A stretch of 25,146 nucleotides of DNA from Pseudomonadota bacterium (lineage in GTDB: Bacteria; Pseudomonadota; Alphaproteobacteria; Rhizobiales; Beijerinckiaceae), in assembly GCA_028876585.1 (NCBI GenBank), contig JAGWRL010000031.1, positions 1 to 25,146 on the forward strand. The letters run 5' to 3'. The notes under the pieces are model-generated. The model was not told the DNA's origin. It saw only the letters and a program-made list of their open reading frames with translations, and did no database searches. A program made the position numbers and the translations under genes. Of the stretch, positions 15,078 through 22,601 are shown in pieces (the stretch's first letter is position 1; each line of letters begins with the position of its first letter).

Positions 15078-16235
15078 TCAGCGCTTGCCGTACTGAACGG
15101 CGACGCGGCCGACCCGCTCACGGGCGACGATCAGCTTCATGATGCCGGCGGTGCCGTCGCCGATTTCCAGCCCCATTACGTCGCGCATGCGCTGCTGATG
15201 CGGCAGGTCCATCGACCAACCGTAGTGGCCGAAGGTGAGCAGGCATTGATGGATGACGTCGAAGGCGGTCTTCGGCCCCATCCATTTCACCATCGCGGCC
15301 TCCGCCGTGTGCGGCAGGCCGCCGTCGCGCAAGGCGATGGCGTGATAGCAGAGCTGGCGGATCGCCGCGATCTGGCTCTCGCCTTCGACGAGCGGGAACG
15401 TGACGCCCTGATAGGACGCGATCGGCGCATTGAAAGCCGTGCGCTCTTTCGTATAGGCCCACGCCTCGTCGAGCGAAGCTTGCGCGGCGCCGATGCATTG
15501 CAGCGCGATCAGCGCGCGGCTGAAGTCGAAGCCGCGCATGACATGGGTGAAACCCTGGTTCTCCTCGCCGAGCCGGTTCTCCACCGGCACGCGCACGCCG
15601 TCGAAGAACACGGAGCCGCGGCCGATGATGCGGCTGCCGACGTCGTTGAAGCGGGTCCGGGCGATGCCGGGGCTATCCGCCGGCACGATCAGAGCCGTCA
15701 CGCCCGCCGCGCCGCTCTCGGGCGCGCCTGTGCGCGCGAACACGATGAAGGCGTCGGCGCAATCGGCGAAGGTGATCGAGGTTTTCTCGCCGTCGAGCAC
15801 GTAAAAAGCGCCGTCGCGCCGGCAGCGCAGTTTCAGCGCGGCGGCGTCCGAGCCGCCGCTCGGCTCCGTCACGCAAACGCCCATCAGCGTTTCGCCGCTG
15901 ACCATGCGCGGCACCCAATATTCAGCGAGCGCGCGCGCGCCGCTGCTCATGATGACGGCGCCGAGCAGCGAGACCCCGACGGGGACCGCGCTCACGTTGA
16001 AATCGCCGTAAGCCAGCTCCTCGGCGATGATTCCGGCCGTGATTCCGGGCGCGCCGAGGCCGCCATAGGCTTCCGGCAGATCGACGCCCATGAGGCCGAG
16101 CGCGCCCATTTCCCGAATCAGCGCGCGATCCATCACGCCGCTTTTCTCCCTCGCCTGATAGGCGGGAAGAAGCCGCTCGCGCGCGAAACGGCGCGCCTGA
16201 TCGCGGATGGCGATCTGATCTTCGTTGAACAGCAT
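15078..16235 (-). CDS. Acyl-CoA dehydrogenase
   Basis: A 385-residue FAD-dependent acyl-CoA dehydrogenase, expected to introduce a double bond into an acyl-CoA and pass electrons to ETF. N-terminal helical domain, then the flavin and substrate segment GVCVTEPSGGSDAAALK (about 119-135) and VLDGEKTSITFADCADAFIVFA, a DVGSRIIGRGSVFFDGVRVP strand set, KERTAFNAPIASYQGVTFPL, and the end LEIGDGTAGIMKLIVARE. At the position where medium-chain enzymes carry the catalytic Glu (as in YEGT), this protein has Asp360. The GEKTSIT text and the Asp recall alicyclic acyl-CoA dehydrogenases of the AliB kind, which is only a suggestion. It begins nine bases after the crotonase gene stop, and GAGG overlapping that stop is the ribosome binding site, so the two are one operon. 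Confidence 0.93.
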   Translation of the reverse strand: MLFNEDQIAIRDQARRFARERLLPAYQAREKSGVMDRALIREMGALGLMGVDLPEAYGGLGAPGITAGIIAEELAYGDFNVSAVPVGVSLLGAVIMSSGARALAEYWVPRMVSGETLMGVCVTEPSGGSDAAALKLRCRRDGAFYVLDGEKTSITFADCADAFIVFARTGAPESGAAGVTALIVPADSPGIARTRFNDVGSRIIGRGSVFFDGVRVPVENRLGEENQGFTHVMRGFDFSRALIALQCIGAAQASLDEAWAYTKERTAFNAPIASYQGVTFPLVEGESQIAAIRQLCYHAIALRDGGLPHTAEAAMVKWMGPKTAFDVIHQCLLTFGHYGWSMDLPHQQRMRDVMGLEIGDGTAGIMKLIVARERVGRVAVQYGKR

Positions 16236-16244
16236 GGTTGATCC

Positions 16245-17033
16245 TCAGCGGCCTTCGAAGGCGGGCTTCTGTTTGGCGAGCACGGCGCGCATCGCGTTCC
16301 AGGCGTCCTCTGAGCTTGTGACCCGCGCCATGGCGCGCGCCTCCAACTCGAGTTGGCCTTCGAGGCTTTCCATCGGGCTCGACAGCAGGAGGTTCTTCGC
16401 CTCGCCGAAGGCCAACGTCGGCCCCTGCGCCAACCGTCGCGCCAGCGCCCAGGCTTCGCTCTCCAGGGCGTCGGCAGCGACGACCTTGTTGATGAGCCCG
16501 CAGGCGGCTGCTTCTTCCGCGCTCAATGTTTCGTTGAGCATGTAGAACTGCGCCGCGCGCCGCGTTCCCATGCGGCGCGGCAGGAAATAAGTGCCGCCGC
16601 TGTCGCTGACGATGCCGATGCCGGCAAAGGCGGCGTAGAATTTGGCGGCGCCCGAGGCGATCGCGAAATCCGCGCCGGCGATCAGCGCCACCGCGCCGCC
16701 CGCAGTCATGCCGTGCACCGCCGCGACGACCGGCGCATTGAGCCGCGCGAAGCGCGAGATGCCCATGTGCAGGTTGGCGGTCGCGCCGGAGACGAAGCGC
16801 GCGAGATCGTCGCGGCTGCGCGTCAGGGCGCCGAGATCGCCGCCGACGCTGAAGAAGCGGCCCTTGGCGTCAATCAGCACCGCGCGCACGTCCTTGCGCA
16901 CCGAGCATTCTGTCGCCAGTTGGTCGAACTCGGCGGCGAAGGTCTGGTCGATGGGATTGCCGCGCTCCGGCTGGTTCATCGTGATATGCGCGACGCCGTC
17001 GACGACCTCAAAGGCGAATGCGGTAAGCTCCAT
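16245..17033 (-). CDS. Enoyl-CoA hydratase/isomerase family protein (PaaG-like)
   Basis: A 262-residue crotonase-fold enzyme acting on CoA thioesters. The oxyanion-hole segments are GRFFSVGGDLGAL (58-70) and VHGMTAGGAVAL (107-118). The two glutamates of classical enoyl-CoA hydratase are missing: the first falls at Ala/Val in GGAVAL and the second in KFYAAFAGIG. Instead, IVSDSGGTYFLP carries Asp144 at the place where PaaG-type isomerases and dienoyl-CoA isomerase have their catalytic Asp. Isomerisation or another crotonase reaction is therefore more likely than simple hydration. It is first in the minus-strand pair with the acyl-CoA dehydrogenase; its promoter should lie in 17034-17345. Confidence 0.88.
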   Translation of the reverse strand: MELTAFAFEVVDGVAHITMNQPERGNPIDQTFAAEFDQLATECSVRKDVRAVLIDAKGRFFSVGGDLGALTRSRDDLARFVSGATANLHMGISRFARLNAPVVAAVHGMTAGGAVALIAGADFAIASGAAKFYAAFAGIGIVSDSGGTYFLPRRMGTRRAAQFYMLNETLSAEEAAACGLINKVVAADALESEAWALARRLAQGPTLAFGEAKNLLLSSPMESLEGQLELEARAMARVTSSEDAWNAMRAVLAKQKPAFEGR

Positions 17034-17277
17034 GGCGTGCGCCTTTCAGGGGAATGAAATCGGGGAGTTTTGACGCCTCGCGCCCGCCGGCGGCGGCGCG
17101 CTCGCGAAGGATCGGCTGATCGCAAGCAGCTTGCGGCGCGGCATCTCGTGTTTCCTCCCGACGCGAAAACTGGTAACCTACTTTATCATAGCCGTCGCGG
17201 GACTGTCTACACCCGGCCAAGCCCCGACGCAGCTATCATGACGGCGGCGTTTCCGCCTTTGCGGCTCCAGCGCGACG

Positions 17278-17306
17278 TTGTCGCCTGAAAAGTAGTGTGC
17301 TAGTTT
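17278..17306 (+). promoter_or_regulatory. Candidate promoter for the kinase operon
   Basis: TTGTCG (17278-17283) and TAGTTT (17301-17306) are 17 bases apart, and TGC directly before the -10 gives an extended -10. The kinase gene starts 40 bases further on. Confidence 0.45.
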
Positions 17307-17334
17307 ATCAACGCGGCCGAGATCCGGGCGCAGC

Positions 17335-17341
17335 GGGGAGG
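17335..17341 (+). promoter_or_regulatory. Ribosome binding site for the GTG-started kinase gene
   Basis: GGGGAGG ends four bases before GTG at 17346. It makes this the best start although no ATG is present nearby. Confidence 0.6.
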
Positions 17342-17345
17342 ACAC

Positions 17346-18398
17346 GTGCGGGAGGCGCAAGCAGCGGGCGGAGCGGCGGCCGCGTTCGAAAACGTCGGCA
17401 GCCTGGCCGAGCGCCTTGCCGAGCATCTCGGCGGCGTCGTCGGCGGCCGCGTTCATGTCGACGGACTGACGAAATATCCGGCGGGCTTCTCATGGCGAAC
17501 CTATGGCGTCAGGCTGCGCGGCTTTCCCCCTAGCCGCGAGGCGATCCTGCGCGTCGGCCCGCCCTACGGGCTGTTCGCGCCCTATAGCGCGATGCCGGAG
17601 TTCGAATCGCTGAGCGCGCTTGCGCAAAGCCGCGTCCCAGCGCCGCGCGTCTATCTCGCCAGCGACGATCTCACGATTATCGGCGCCCCGTTCTTCCTGT
17701 CGCAGAAAGTCGAGGGGGATACGCCGCTGCCTTGGGGCACGCAAAGTCAGAAACTCGAAGGGGCGCGCCGCCAGCAACTGGCGGAGGATTTCATCGACGC
17801 GCTCGCCGCGCTGCACGGGTTCGACTGGCGCGCGACGGCGCTGAGGCGTTGGGGCGACGGCGTCACGCTGGAGAACGCCGCCACGCGACAGATCGACGAA
17901 TGGGAGGGTCGGTTCCGCCGCTGGGCGCTGAAGCCGCATCCGATGGCGCATCGCGCCCTGGCGTGGCTGCGCGCCCGCGCGCCCAGGGCGGAGCGCCTGT
18001 CCCTGGTGCATGGCGATTACCGGCTCGGCAATTTCCTCGAACGGGACGGCAGGATCACGGCCATCCTCGACTGGGAGCTTGTCCATCTCGGAGACCCGAT
18101 AGAAGATCTCGGCTGGGCGTTTCTGCCGCAATATCGCGGCGGCGGCCAGCTTGTCTGCGGTCTGGCGAGCGAGGAGGAGTTTCTGGCGCGCTACACCGCG
18201 CAATCGGGCGTGACGGTCGCGCCGGCGACGCTGAGGTTCTACGTCGTATTCGCGCTGCTCAAGCTGGCGTTCACCCATATGGCGGCGGCGCGCTGCTTTG
18301 AAGACGGCCTGTTCAACGATATGCGGATGCCGGCGATGGCGACGCAGATCGCCCCGGTTTTCCGGCAGATGGCGAAGAGACTCGGGGCGGCGACATGA
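17346..18398 (+). CDS. APH-fold phosphotransferase, ACAD10/LvaA-like (candidate hydroxyacyl-CoA kinase)
   Basis: A 350-residue protein of the aminoglycoside phosphotransferase/choline kinase fold. The catalytic loop is LVHGDYRLGNFL (His222, Asp224, Asn229) and the metal-binding motif is ILDWELVHLGDPIEDLGW (Asp242). The N-lobe has GFSWRTYGV and ILRVGPPYG. The second resembles the 'LR-x-PP' text of the kinase domain of ACAD10/ACAD11 and bacterial LvaA-type proteins rather than that of antibiotic-resistance kinases. Known members phosphorylate the 4-hydroxyl of hydroxyacyl-CoAs so that it can be eliminated. The surroundings (acyl-CoA dehydrogenase, crotonases, SDR) favour that role here; the substrate is unknown. 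Translation starts at GTG. The stop overlaps the next gene as ATGA, so the pair is translationally coupled. Confidence 0.82.
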   Translation: MREAQAAGGAAAAFENVGSLAERLAEHLGGVVGGRVHVDGLTKYPAGFSWRTYGVRLRGFPPSREAILRVGPPYGLFAPYSAMPEFESLSALAQSRVPAPRVYLASDDLTIIGAPFFLSQKVEGDTPLPWGTQSQKLEGARRQQLAEDFIDALAALHGFDWRATALRRWGDGVTLENAATRQIDEWEGRFRRWALKPHPMAHRALAWLRARAPRAERLSLVHGDYRLGNFLERDGRITAILDWELVHLGDPIEDLGWAFLPQYRGGGQLVCGLASEEEFLARYTAQSGVTVAPATLRFYVVFALLKLAFTHMAAARCFEDGLFNDMRMPAMATQIAPVFRQMAKRLGAAT

Positions 18399-18871
18399 AC
18401 AACTCGCTGGAGCGGTTGATCGAGGGAATGGCCGCGACGCTGCGCGCCGAAGTCATCCCCCACATCGAAGGCGACTACGCGCGCGGCCAAGCCTTCGGCG
18501 TCATCTATATGCTGAACAGCCTGAAGTTGCGCGCCGCCTGGTCAAACGCGTTTCTGCTCGGGCAATTGCGACTGCTGGAAGAGGCGAGCCGCGCGCTCGG
18601 CGTCCTCGCCGCCGATCTCCCCGGCGCGCCGCTGCCCGAAGTCGCAGCCCCAACAAGCTTGCCTGACGCGGCCGAGCTTCAGGCGGCGCGGGACGCGGGC
18701 GACGCAAGGATGTGCGCGTTGATCGACTGGCTGGCGGGGCGGGGCGGGGAGGGGGTCGCCAAAGCGCAGGCGATCGTCGACGACTATCTCAACAAACAGA
18801 CGAAATACGAACTGACGACCAGCGCCCGGCCGATGTTCGTGGAGATGTCTGGCGGGGCGGAGCACGTTTAG
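18395..18871 (+). CDS. Small kinase-partner-like protein (DUF6285/LvaB-like, provisional)
   Basis: A 158-residue soluble, mostly helical protein. The N-terminal half reads LERLIEGMAATLRAEVIPHIEG followed by ARGQAFGVIYMLNSLKLRAAW, a pattern I associate with the small DUF6285-type proteins found beside ACAD10-like phosphotransferases; this is from memory and unchecked. The middle (about 60-105) is Ala/Pro-rich and probably a linker, and the C-terminal half has IDWLAGRGGEGVAKAQAIVDDYL. There is no signal peptide or membrane segment. Its ATG overlaps the kinase stop, implying stoichiometric synthesis and probably a physical complex, as described for LvaA and LvaB of the levulinate pathway. The next gene begins two bases after its stop. 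Confidence 0.6.
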   Translation: MNNSLERLIEGMAATLRAEVIPHIEGDYARGQAFGVIYMLNSLKLRAAWSNAFLLGQLRLLEEASRALGVLAADLPGAPLPEVAAPTSLPDAAELQAARDAGDARMCALIDWLAGRGGEGVAKAQAIVDDYLNKQTKYELTTSARPMFVEMSGGAEHV

Positions 18872-18873
18872 CC

Positions 18874-19989
18874 ATGCTGAGCAAACAGGACGATTTCCTC
18901 GGGCACCAACTGCCCACGACCTTCGATCACGTGATGAGTTCCGATCCCGCGTGGATGGAGCGGCTTTGGTACACCGGTCATCCGGTTCCCGGCGGCGATT
19001 TCATTTTCGACATCGGCCTCGGCTGGCATCCCAACCGCAACGTGATGGACGGTTTCGCCGGCGTCGCGTTCGGCGGCAAACAATACAATTTCCGCGTCTC
19101 GCGCCGTCTGCGGCCGAATCCGCTGGAGACCGTGATCGGGCCGCTGGAAATCGAAATTCTCGAAGGCCTGCGCCGGCATCGGCTGACGCTTAAGCCCAAC
19201 GAGTCCGGCCTCGCCTTCGATCTCGAATTCGTCGCGACGATGAACCCGCATGAGGAGGGAGAGCATTTCCGGCGCCGCAACGGCCGCGTCACCGAACATA
19301 TGGCGCGCGCCCAGCAACTCGGCGCCTATCGCGGCTGGATCGAACTCGCGGGAGAGCGGCGCGAGGTGAATGAGACGACATGGCTCGGCCAGCGCGACCA
19401 TTCCTGGGGCATCCGCGCCGAAATGCGCACGGACGAGAGCCATCCGCCGCTGACGTTTTATCCGCCGTTCTTCTATTGTTGGACCACGGCGCAGTTCAAA
19501 GGGCGCGGGCTGCATATCTTCTTCAAGGAGCGCGGCCCCGGCGACAAGATCTATATCTCCGGCGAGGAAGTGCGCGCGGTCGGCGTCTCCGCCAAGCCGA
19601 TCCTTCATCTGGAGGACGTTTCGCATGAGGTGGTCTGGTCCGGGGACCCGCTCGGGCAGACCTTGCAGAGCGCCGAGTTCGAGGCCAAGTTTTCCGACGG
19701 CTCGCGGCGGCGGCTGAAGCTGCGCGCGCTTCCGGCGCGCTACTATCTCAAGGGCGGCCTCTACGGCGGCCTCAACGGTTGGTCGCACGGCGACGACAAG
19801 GGCAAGCTCTACGCCGAGCACGAGGTCTGGTCGCTCGACGATGCGGCGACGCGCAGGCTCGCGCGCACGCTGAGCGATCACGTGATCGAGGTGAGCGACG
19901 GCGACGAGGTCGGCTATGGCATCGTCGAATACGGCGTCGGCAAGGGCTACGCCAAATATACGCAAGTGCAGGATCACCCGCCGATCTGA
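18874..19989 (+). CDS. Uncharacterised lipocalin/AttH-like protein (DUF7064/7065-like, provisional)
   Basis: A 371-residue protein without signal peptide or membrane helix and without recognisable catalytic motif. It is rich in aromatic residues and alternating strand patterns. Landmarks are FIFDIGLGWHPNRNVMDGF, QYNFRVSRRLRPNPLETVIGP, TTWLGQRDHSWGIRAEM, and the C-terminal HGDDKGKLYAEHEVWSLDD with GYGIVEYGVGKGYAKYTQ. This two-part beta-rich layout suggests paired lipocalin-like domains as in AttH/CrtC-type proteins, which bind or modify hydrophobic molecules. I place it tentatively with the DUF7064/DUF7065 group. The frame is open further upstream, but ATG at 18874, two bases after the preceding stop, is chosen because the family-like text begins there. 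Position inside the kinase operon implies a role with the same substrate. Confidence 0.6.
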   Translation: MLSKQDDFLGHQLPTTFDHVMSSDPAWMERLWYTGHPVPGGDFIFDIGLGWHPNRNVMDGFAGVAFGGKQYNFRVSRRLRPNPLETVIGPLEIEILEGLRRHRLTLKPNESGLAFDLEFVATMNPHEEGEHFRRRNGRVTEHMARAQQLGAYRGWIELAGERREVNETTWLGQRDHSWGIRAEMRTDESHPPLTFYPPFFYCWTTAQFKGRGLHIFFKERGPGDKIYISGEEVRAVGVSAKPILHLEDVSHEVVWSGDPLGQTLQSAEFEAKFSDGSRRRLKLRALPARYYLKGGLYGGLNGWSHGDDKGKLYAEHEVWSLDDAATRRLARTLSDHVIEVSDGDEVGYGIVEYGVGKGYAKYTQVQDHPPI

Positions 19990-19997
19990 GAGGCGCC

Positions 19998-20798
19998 ATG
20001 AGCTACGCGACGTTGAAGCTGGAACGGCGGGACGCCATCGAGATCCTGTCGCTCAACCGACCGCAGGCGCTCAACGCGCTGTCGCCGCAGATGGCGGGCG
20101 AGCTGACCGACTATTTCACCGGCCTGACGTCGCGGCTTGACGTGCGCGTCGTCATCCTGCGCGGCGAGGGCCGGTTGTTTTGCGCCGGCGCTGAACTCGG
20201 GACCGACGCATTCGCGGAAAGCGGCGCGGGGCGGCCGCAGCGCCAGATGGCGATGCAAAGACTCTATTCCGGCGTGGTGCGCGCGATGCGTACGTGTCCG
20301 CAGCCGATCGTCGCGCTGATTCACGGGGCGGCGTGCGGCGGCGGCCTCTCGCTGGCGCTGGCCGCCGACGTGCGCTATGCGGCGCCGAACGCGCGCATGA
20401 ACGCGGCTTATATCAAGATTGGCCTCGGCGGCTGCGACATGGGCGCGGGCTATCTGCTGCCGCGCCTCGTCGGCCTTTCGAACGCCTCCGAGTTCCTGCT
20501 GACCGGCCGCTTCATCGACGCCGAGCGAGCGCTGCGGATGGGGCTCGTCAGCGAGATCGCGCCCGAAGGCGAACTGCTCGACCGTGGCCTGCAACTCGCC
20601 GCCGACATGCTGAAGACGGCGCCGATGGGTTTGCGCCTGACCAAGGAGACCCTGAACGCCGAAATCGACGCGCCGAGCCTCGAGGCGGCCTTGGCGCTGG
20701 AAGACCGGCAGCAGGTCCTGCTGCTGGAGACCGCCGATCATCGCGAGGCGGTGCAGGCGTTTCTGGCGAAGCGCGCGCCGGTTTATAAGGACGCCTGA
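19998..20798 (+). CDS. Enoyl-CoA hydratase/isomerase family protein
   Basis: A 266-residue crotonase-fold protein. The oxyanion-hole strands are GRLFCAGAELGTD (58-70) and HGAACGGGLSLALAADVRYA (109-128). Both glutamates of canonical enoyl-CoA hydratase are replaced (Ser in GGGLSLA, Tyr in AAYIKIGLG). Asp147 in GLGGCDMGAGYLLPR occupies the place of the catalytic Asp of dienoyl-CoA isomerase and PaaG. The reaction may be isomerisation, hydration of an unusual enoyl-CoA or C-C bond cleavage; sequence alone does not tell. GAGAGG lies four bases before ATG, and the gene starts eight bases after the preceding stop. It is the last gene of the kinase operon and ends 14 bases from the convergent NMO gene. 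Confidence 0.88.
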   Translation: MSYATLKLERRDAIEILSLNRPQALNALSPQMAGELTDYFTGLTSRLDVRVVILRGEGRLFCAGAELGTDAFAESGAGRPQRQMAMQRLYSGVVRAMRTCPQPIVALIHGAACGGGLSLALAADVRYAAPNARMNAAYIKIGLGGCDMGAGYLLPRLVGLSNASEFLLTGRFIDAERALRMGLVSEIAPEGELLDRGLQLAADMLKTAPMGLRLTKETLNAEIDAPSLEAALALEDRQQVLLLETADHREAVQAFLAKRAPVYKDA

Positions 20799-20812
20799 CC
20801 CCCGAGCGGTTC

Positions 20813-21766
20813 TTATAAGCTTGCCTTCATCGCCTGGCGGGCGAGCGCGTAATCTTCGGCCAGCGCCGCGATCCAATCACCGGCGGAAAACCTCGCCTCG
20901 ATCGCTCCGATGCCCTGGCCAGCGCTCCAGATGTCGCGCCACGGCTTGCCCTGCGAGGCCTCGCCGGAAATATCCACTCTATCGGGGTTTGTTCTCATGA
21001 TGACGTCGGGGTCGAGGCCGTTGGCGCGGATCGACGGCGCCAGAAACGACGCGCGCGCGCCGGTGAAAGCCTTGGTCACCACGACATCGGCCGAGGCGCA
21101 ATCAACGATCATTTGTTTGAAGGCCGGCGCCGTGTTTGCTTCCTCCGCCGCCAGAAACGGCGAACCGATATAGGCGAAGTCGGCGCCCAGCGTTTGCGCC
21201 GCGAGAACCGCCTTGCCGGTGGCGATCGCGCCCGCCAGCGCCAGCGGCCCGCGCCACCAGGCGCGGATTTCCTGCGCGAGCGCAAAGGGGGAGACGGACC
21301 CGGTATGACCGCCGGCCCCGGCGGCGACGGCGATGATCCCATCGACGCCCATCTCAGCGCATTTTCGCGCATGGCGGTCGCTGGCGACGTCGTTGAAGAC
21401 AAGGCCGCCGTAGGCGTGGACCGCCGCGACGATCTCGGCGTCGGCGCCAAGCGCCAGCACCACGATGGGGACGCGATGGCGGACGATGACGGAGAGATCG
21501 TCGCGCAGCCGCGCGTTGGTGCGGTGACAGACAAGATTGATCGCGTAAGGGGCGGCGTAGCCCTCCAGCTCGCGCTGGATTTGGTTGAGGTCCGCGTCGA
21601 GCGCCGAGGTCGTGCGGGCGTTGAGCGCCGGCATGGCGCCGACGATCCCGCCGCGGCATTGCGCCACAACCAGCGCCGGGCTGGAGGCGATGAACATCGG
21701 TCCGGCCATGACGGGAAGCGCGAGCTTCGCCCTCAGCTTCGCCGCCAGATGCGGATCGCCGCTCAC
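20813..21766 (-). CDS. Nitronate monooxygenase / 2-nitropropane dioxygenase-like flavoprotein
   Basis: A 317-residue TIM-barrel FMN protein. It starts VSGDPHLAAKLRAKLALPVMAGPMF, with the typical PVMAGPM strand, followed by GGIVGAMPALNA, a central IAVAAGAGGHTGSVSP (flavin phosphate loop with the family His) and GAIATGKAVLAAQTLGADFAYIGSPFL. Enzymes of this family oxidise nitronates, but FabK-like members reduce enoyl thioesters. In a beta-oxidation operon a redox step on a CoA ester is at least as likely. GTG at 21766 overlaps the preceding MaoC stop (GTGA), so translation is coupled. The frame is open further upstream within the MaoC gene, but that part has no family similarity. It is the last gene of its unit. 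Confidence 0.85.
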   Translation of the reverse strand: MSGDPHLAAKLRAKLALPVMAGPMFIASSPALVVAQCRGGIVGAMPALNARTTSALDADLNQIQRELEGYAAPYAINLVCHRTNARLRDDLSVIVRHRVPIVVLALGADAEIVAAVHAYGGLVFNDVASDRHARKCAEMGVDGIIAVAAGAGGHTGSVSPFALAQEIRAWWRGPLALAGAIATGKAVLAAQTLGADFAYIGSPFLAAEEANTAPAFKQMIVDCASADVVVTKAFTGARASFLAPSIRANGLDPDVIMRTNPDRVDISGEASQGKPWRDIWSAGQGIGAIEARFSAGDWIAALAEDYALARQAMKASL

Positions 21767-22599
21767 AACGCGATCCGTCCCTGATCGAGCGCCTTGCGCT
21801 CGCCGACATAGGCCTGAAACACGGCGCCTCCCTCCGTCCGCCAGATGCGGAAGCACAATTCGTCGCCGGGAAAGACTACGCCGGAGAATCGGCAATCGAG
21901 TTGCTTGACCTCGGCCGGGGAGCGCCCCAGCGCGCGCGACACCGCGACGCCCGCCGCGCCATAGCTGGCGAGCCCGTGCAGGATCGGCCGCGCGAACCCC
22001 GCCCGTTTCGCCGCTTCGGGGTCCGAATGCAGCGGATTGAGGTCGCCGGACAGACGATAGATCAGCGCCGCGCGGCGGTCCGTGGCGAAGCGCGCGACGA
22101 TGTCGGGCGCCCTGTCGGGAATGAGCGTCGGTTGATGAGCCACGGGCGCGCCGCCGAAACCGCCGTCGGCGCGCAACAGCAACGTCTGGCGCAACGTGCA
22201 GTAAAGCGTCTTCGAGTGCGCGTCGCTGATCTCCCGCTCAACCACCACGAGCGCGCCCTTGCCCTCGCCGCGGTCGCGCACCGACGCGATGCGCGCCTGT
22301 CCGACGACTTCGCCTTCGGGCGGCAGGCTCGCGTGAAACTGAGCCGCCTGTTCGTAATGAACGAGCTTCGCAAAATCGACGCCGAACTCGGGCGCCTTGA
22401 TCCACATGCCCAGCGCCGCCAAAGTCACGCCGAAGGTTGGCAAGACAACGAGCCGGTCCTCCAGCAGGAACGGCAGATCGGCCGCGTCTTCGGCGCCGAG
22501 CCCGACGCCGAGCGCATAAAGAATTGCGTCGCGTCGCGCATAACGCTGAGTGACGGCCGGGAATTTGTGAGCGAGGAGGAGGTCGGGATGGATCGGCAT
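21763..22599 (-). CDS. MaoC-family (R)-specific enoyl-CoA hydratase
   Basis: A 278-residue double hot-dog protein of the hydratase-2 type found in peroxisomal multifunctional enzyme 2. The N-terminal half contains RRDAILYALGVGLGAED and PEFGVDFAKLVHYEQAAQFH. The C-terminal half carries the catalytic motif LIYRLSGDLNPLHSDPEAAKRAG (Asp, Asn and His of the hydratase-2 motif) and ARPILHGLASYGAAGVAV. It should hydrate a trans-2-enoyl-CoA to the (R)-3-hydroxyacyl-CoA. ATG at 22599 comes two bases after the SDR stop and has no strong ribosome binding site; an ATG at 22617 within the SDR gene is an alternative. Together with the SDR it forms a split MFE-2-like pair. Confidence 0.88.
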   Translation of the reverse strand: MPIHPDLLLAHKFPAVTQRYARRDAILYALGVGLGAEDAADLPFLLEDRLVVLPTFGVTLAALGMWIKAPEFGVDFAKLVHYEQAAQFHASLPPEGEVVGQARIASVRDRGEGKGALVVVEREISDAHSKTLYCTLRQTLLLRADGGFGGAPVAHQPTLIPDRAPDIVARFATDRRAALIYRLSGDLNPLHSDPEAAKRAGFARPILHGLASYGAAGVAVSRALGRSPAEVKQLDCRFSGVVFPGDELCFRIWRTEGGAVFQAYVGERKALDQGRIAL

Positions 22600-22601
22600 G
22601 T

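Larger units (their letters stand above)
17034..17345. promoter_or_regulatory. Divergent intergenic region between the two catabolic units
   Basis: No gene is supported in these 312 bases. Two AT-richer patches stand out of the GC-rich background. The first (about 17169-17190) contains the palindromic heptamer GGTAACC (17172-17178) and CTACTTTATCA. The second (17300-17310) contains CTAGTTTATCA, which matches ten of eleven bases of the first. The second overlaps the -10 of a candidate rightward promoter, and the first lies upstream of the leftward gene. A shared regulator binding both is plausible but unproven. Confidence 0.45.

Noticed and set aside
17346..18398. Antibiotic-resistance aminoglycoside phosphotransferase
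   Set aside because: The fold is shared, but the ACAD10-like N-lobe text and the acyl-CoA metabolic neighbours argue against a resistance function.
18712..19989. Longer version of the lipocalin-like protein starting inside the small-protein gene
   Set aside because: The extra 54 residues are Gly/Arg-rich out-of-frame translation of the preceding gene; ATG at 18874 is two bases after its stop.
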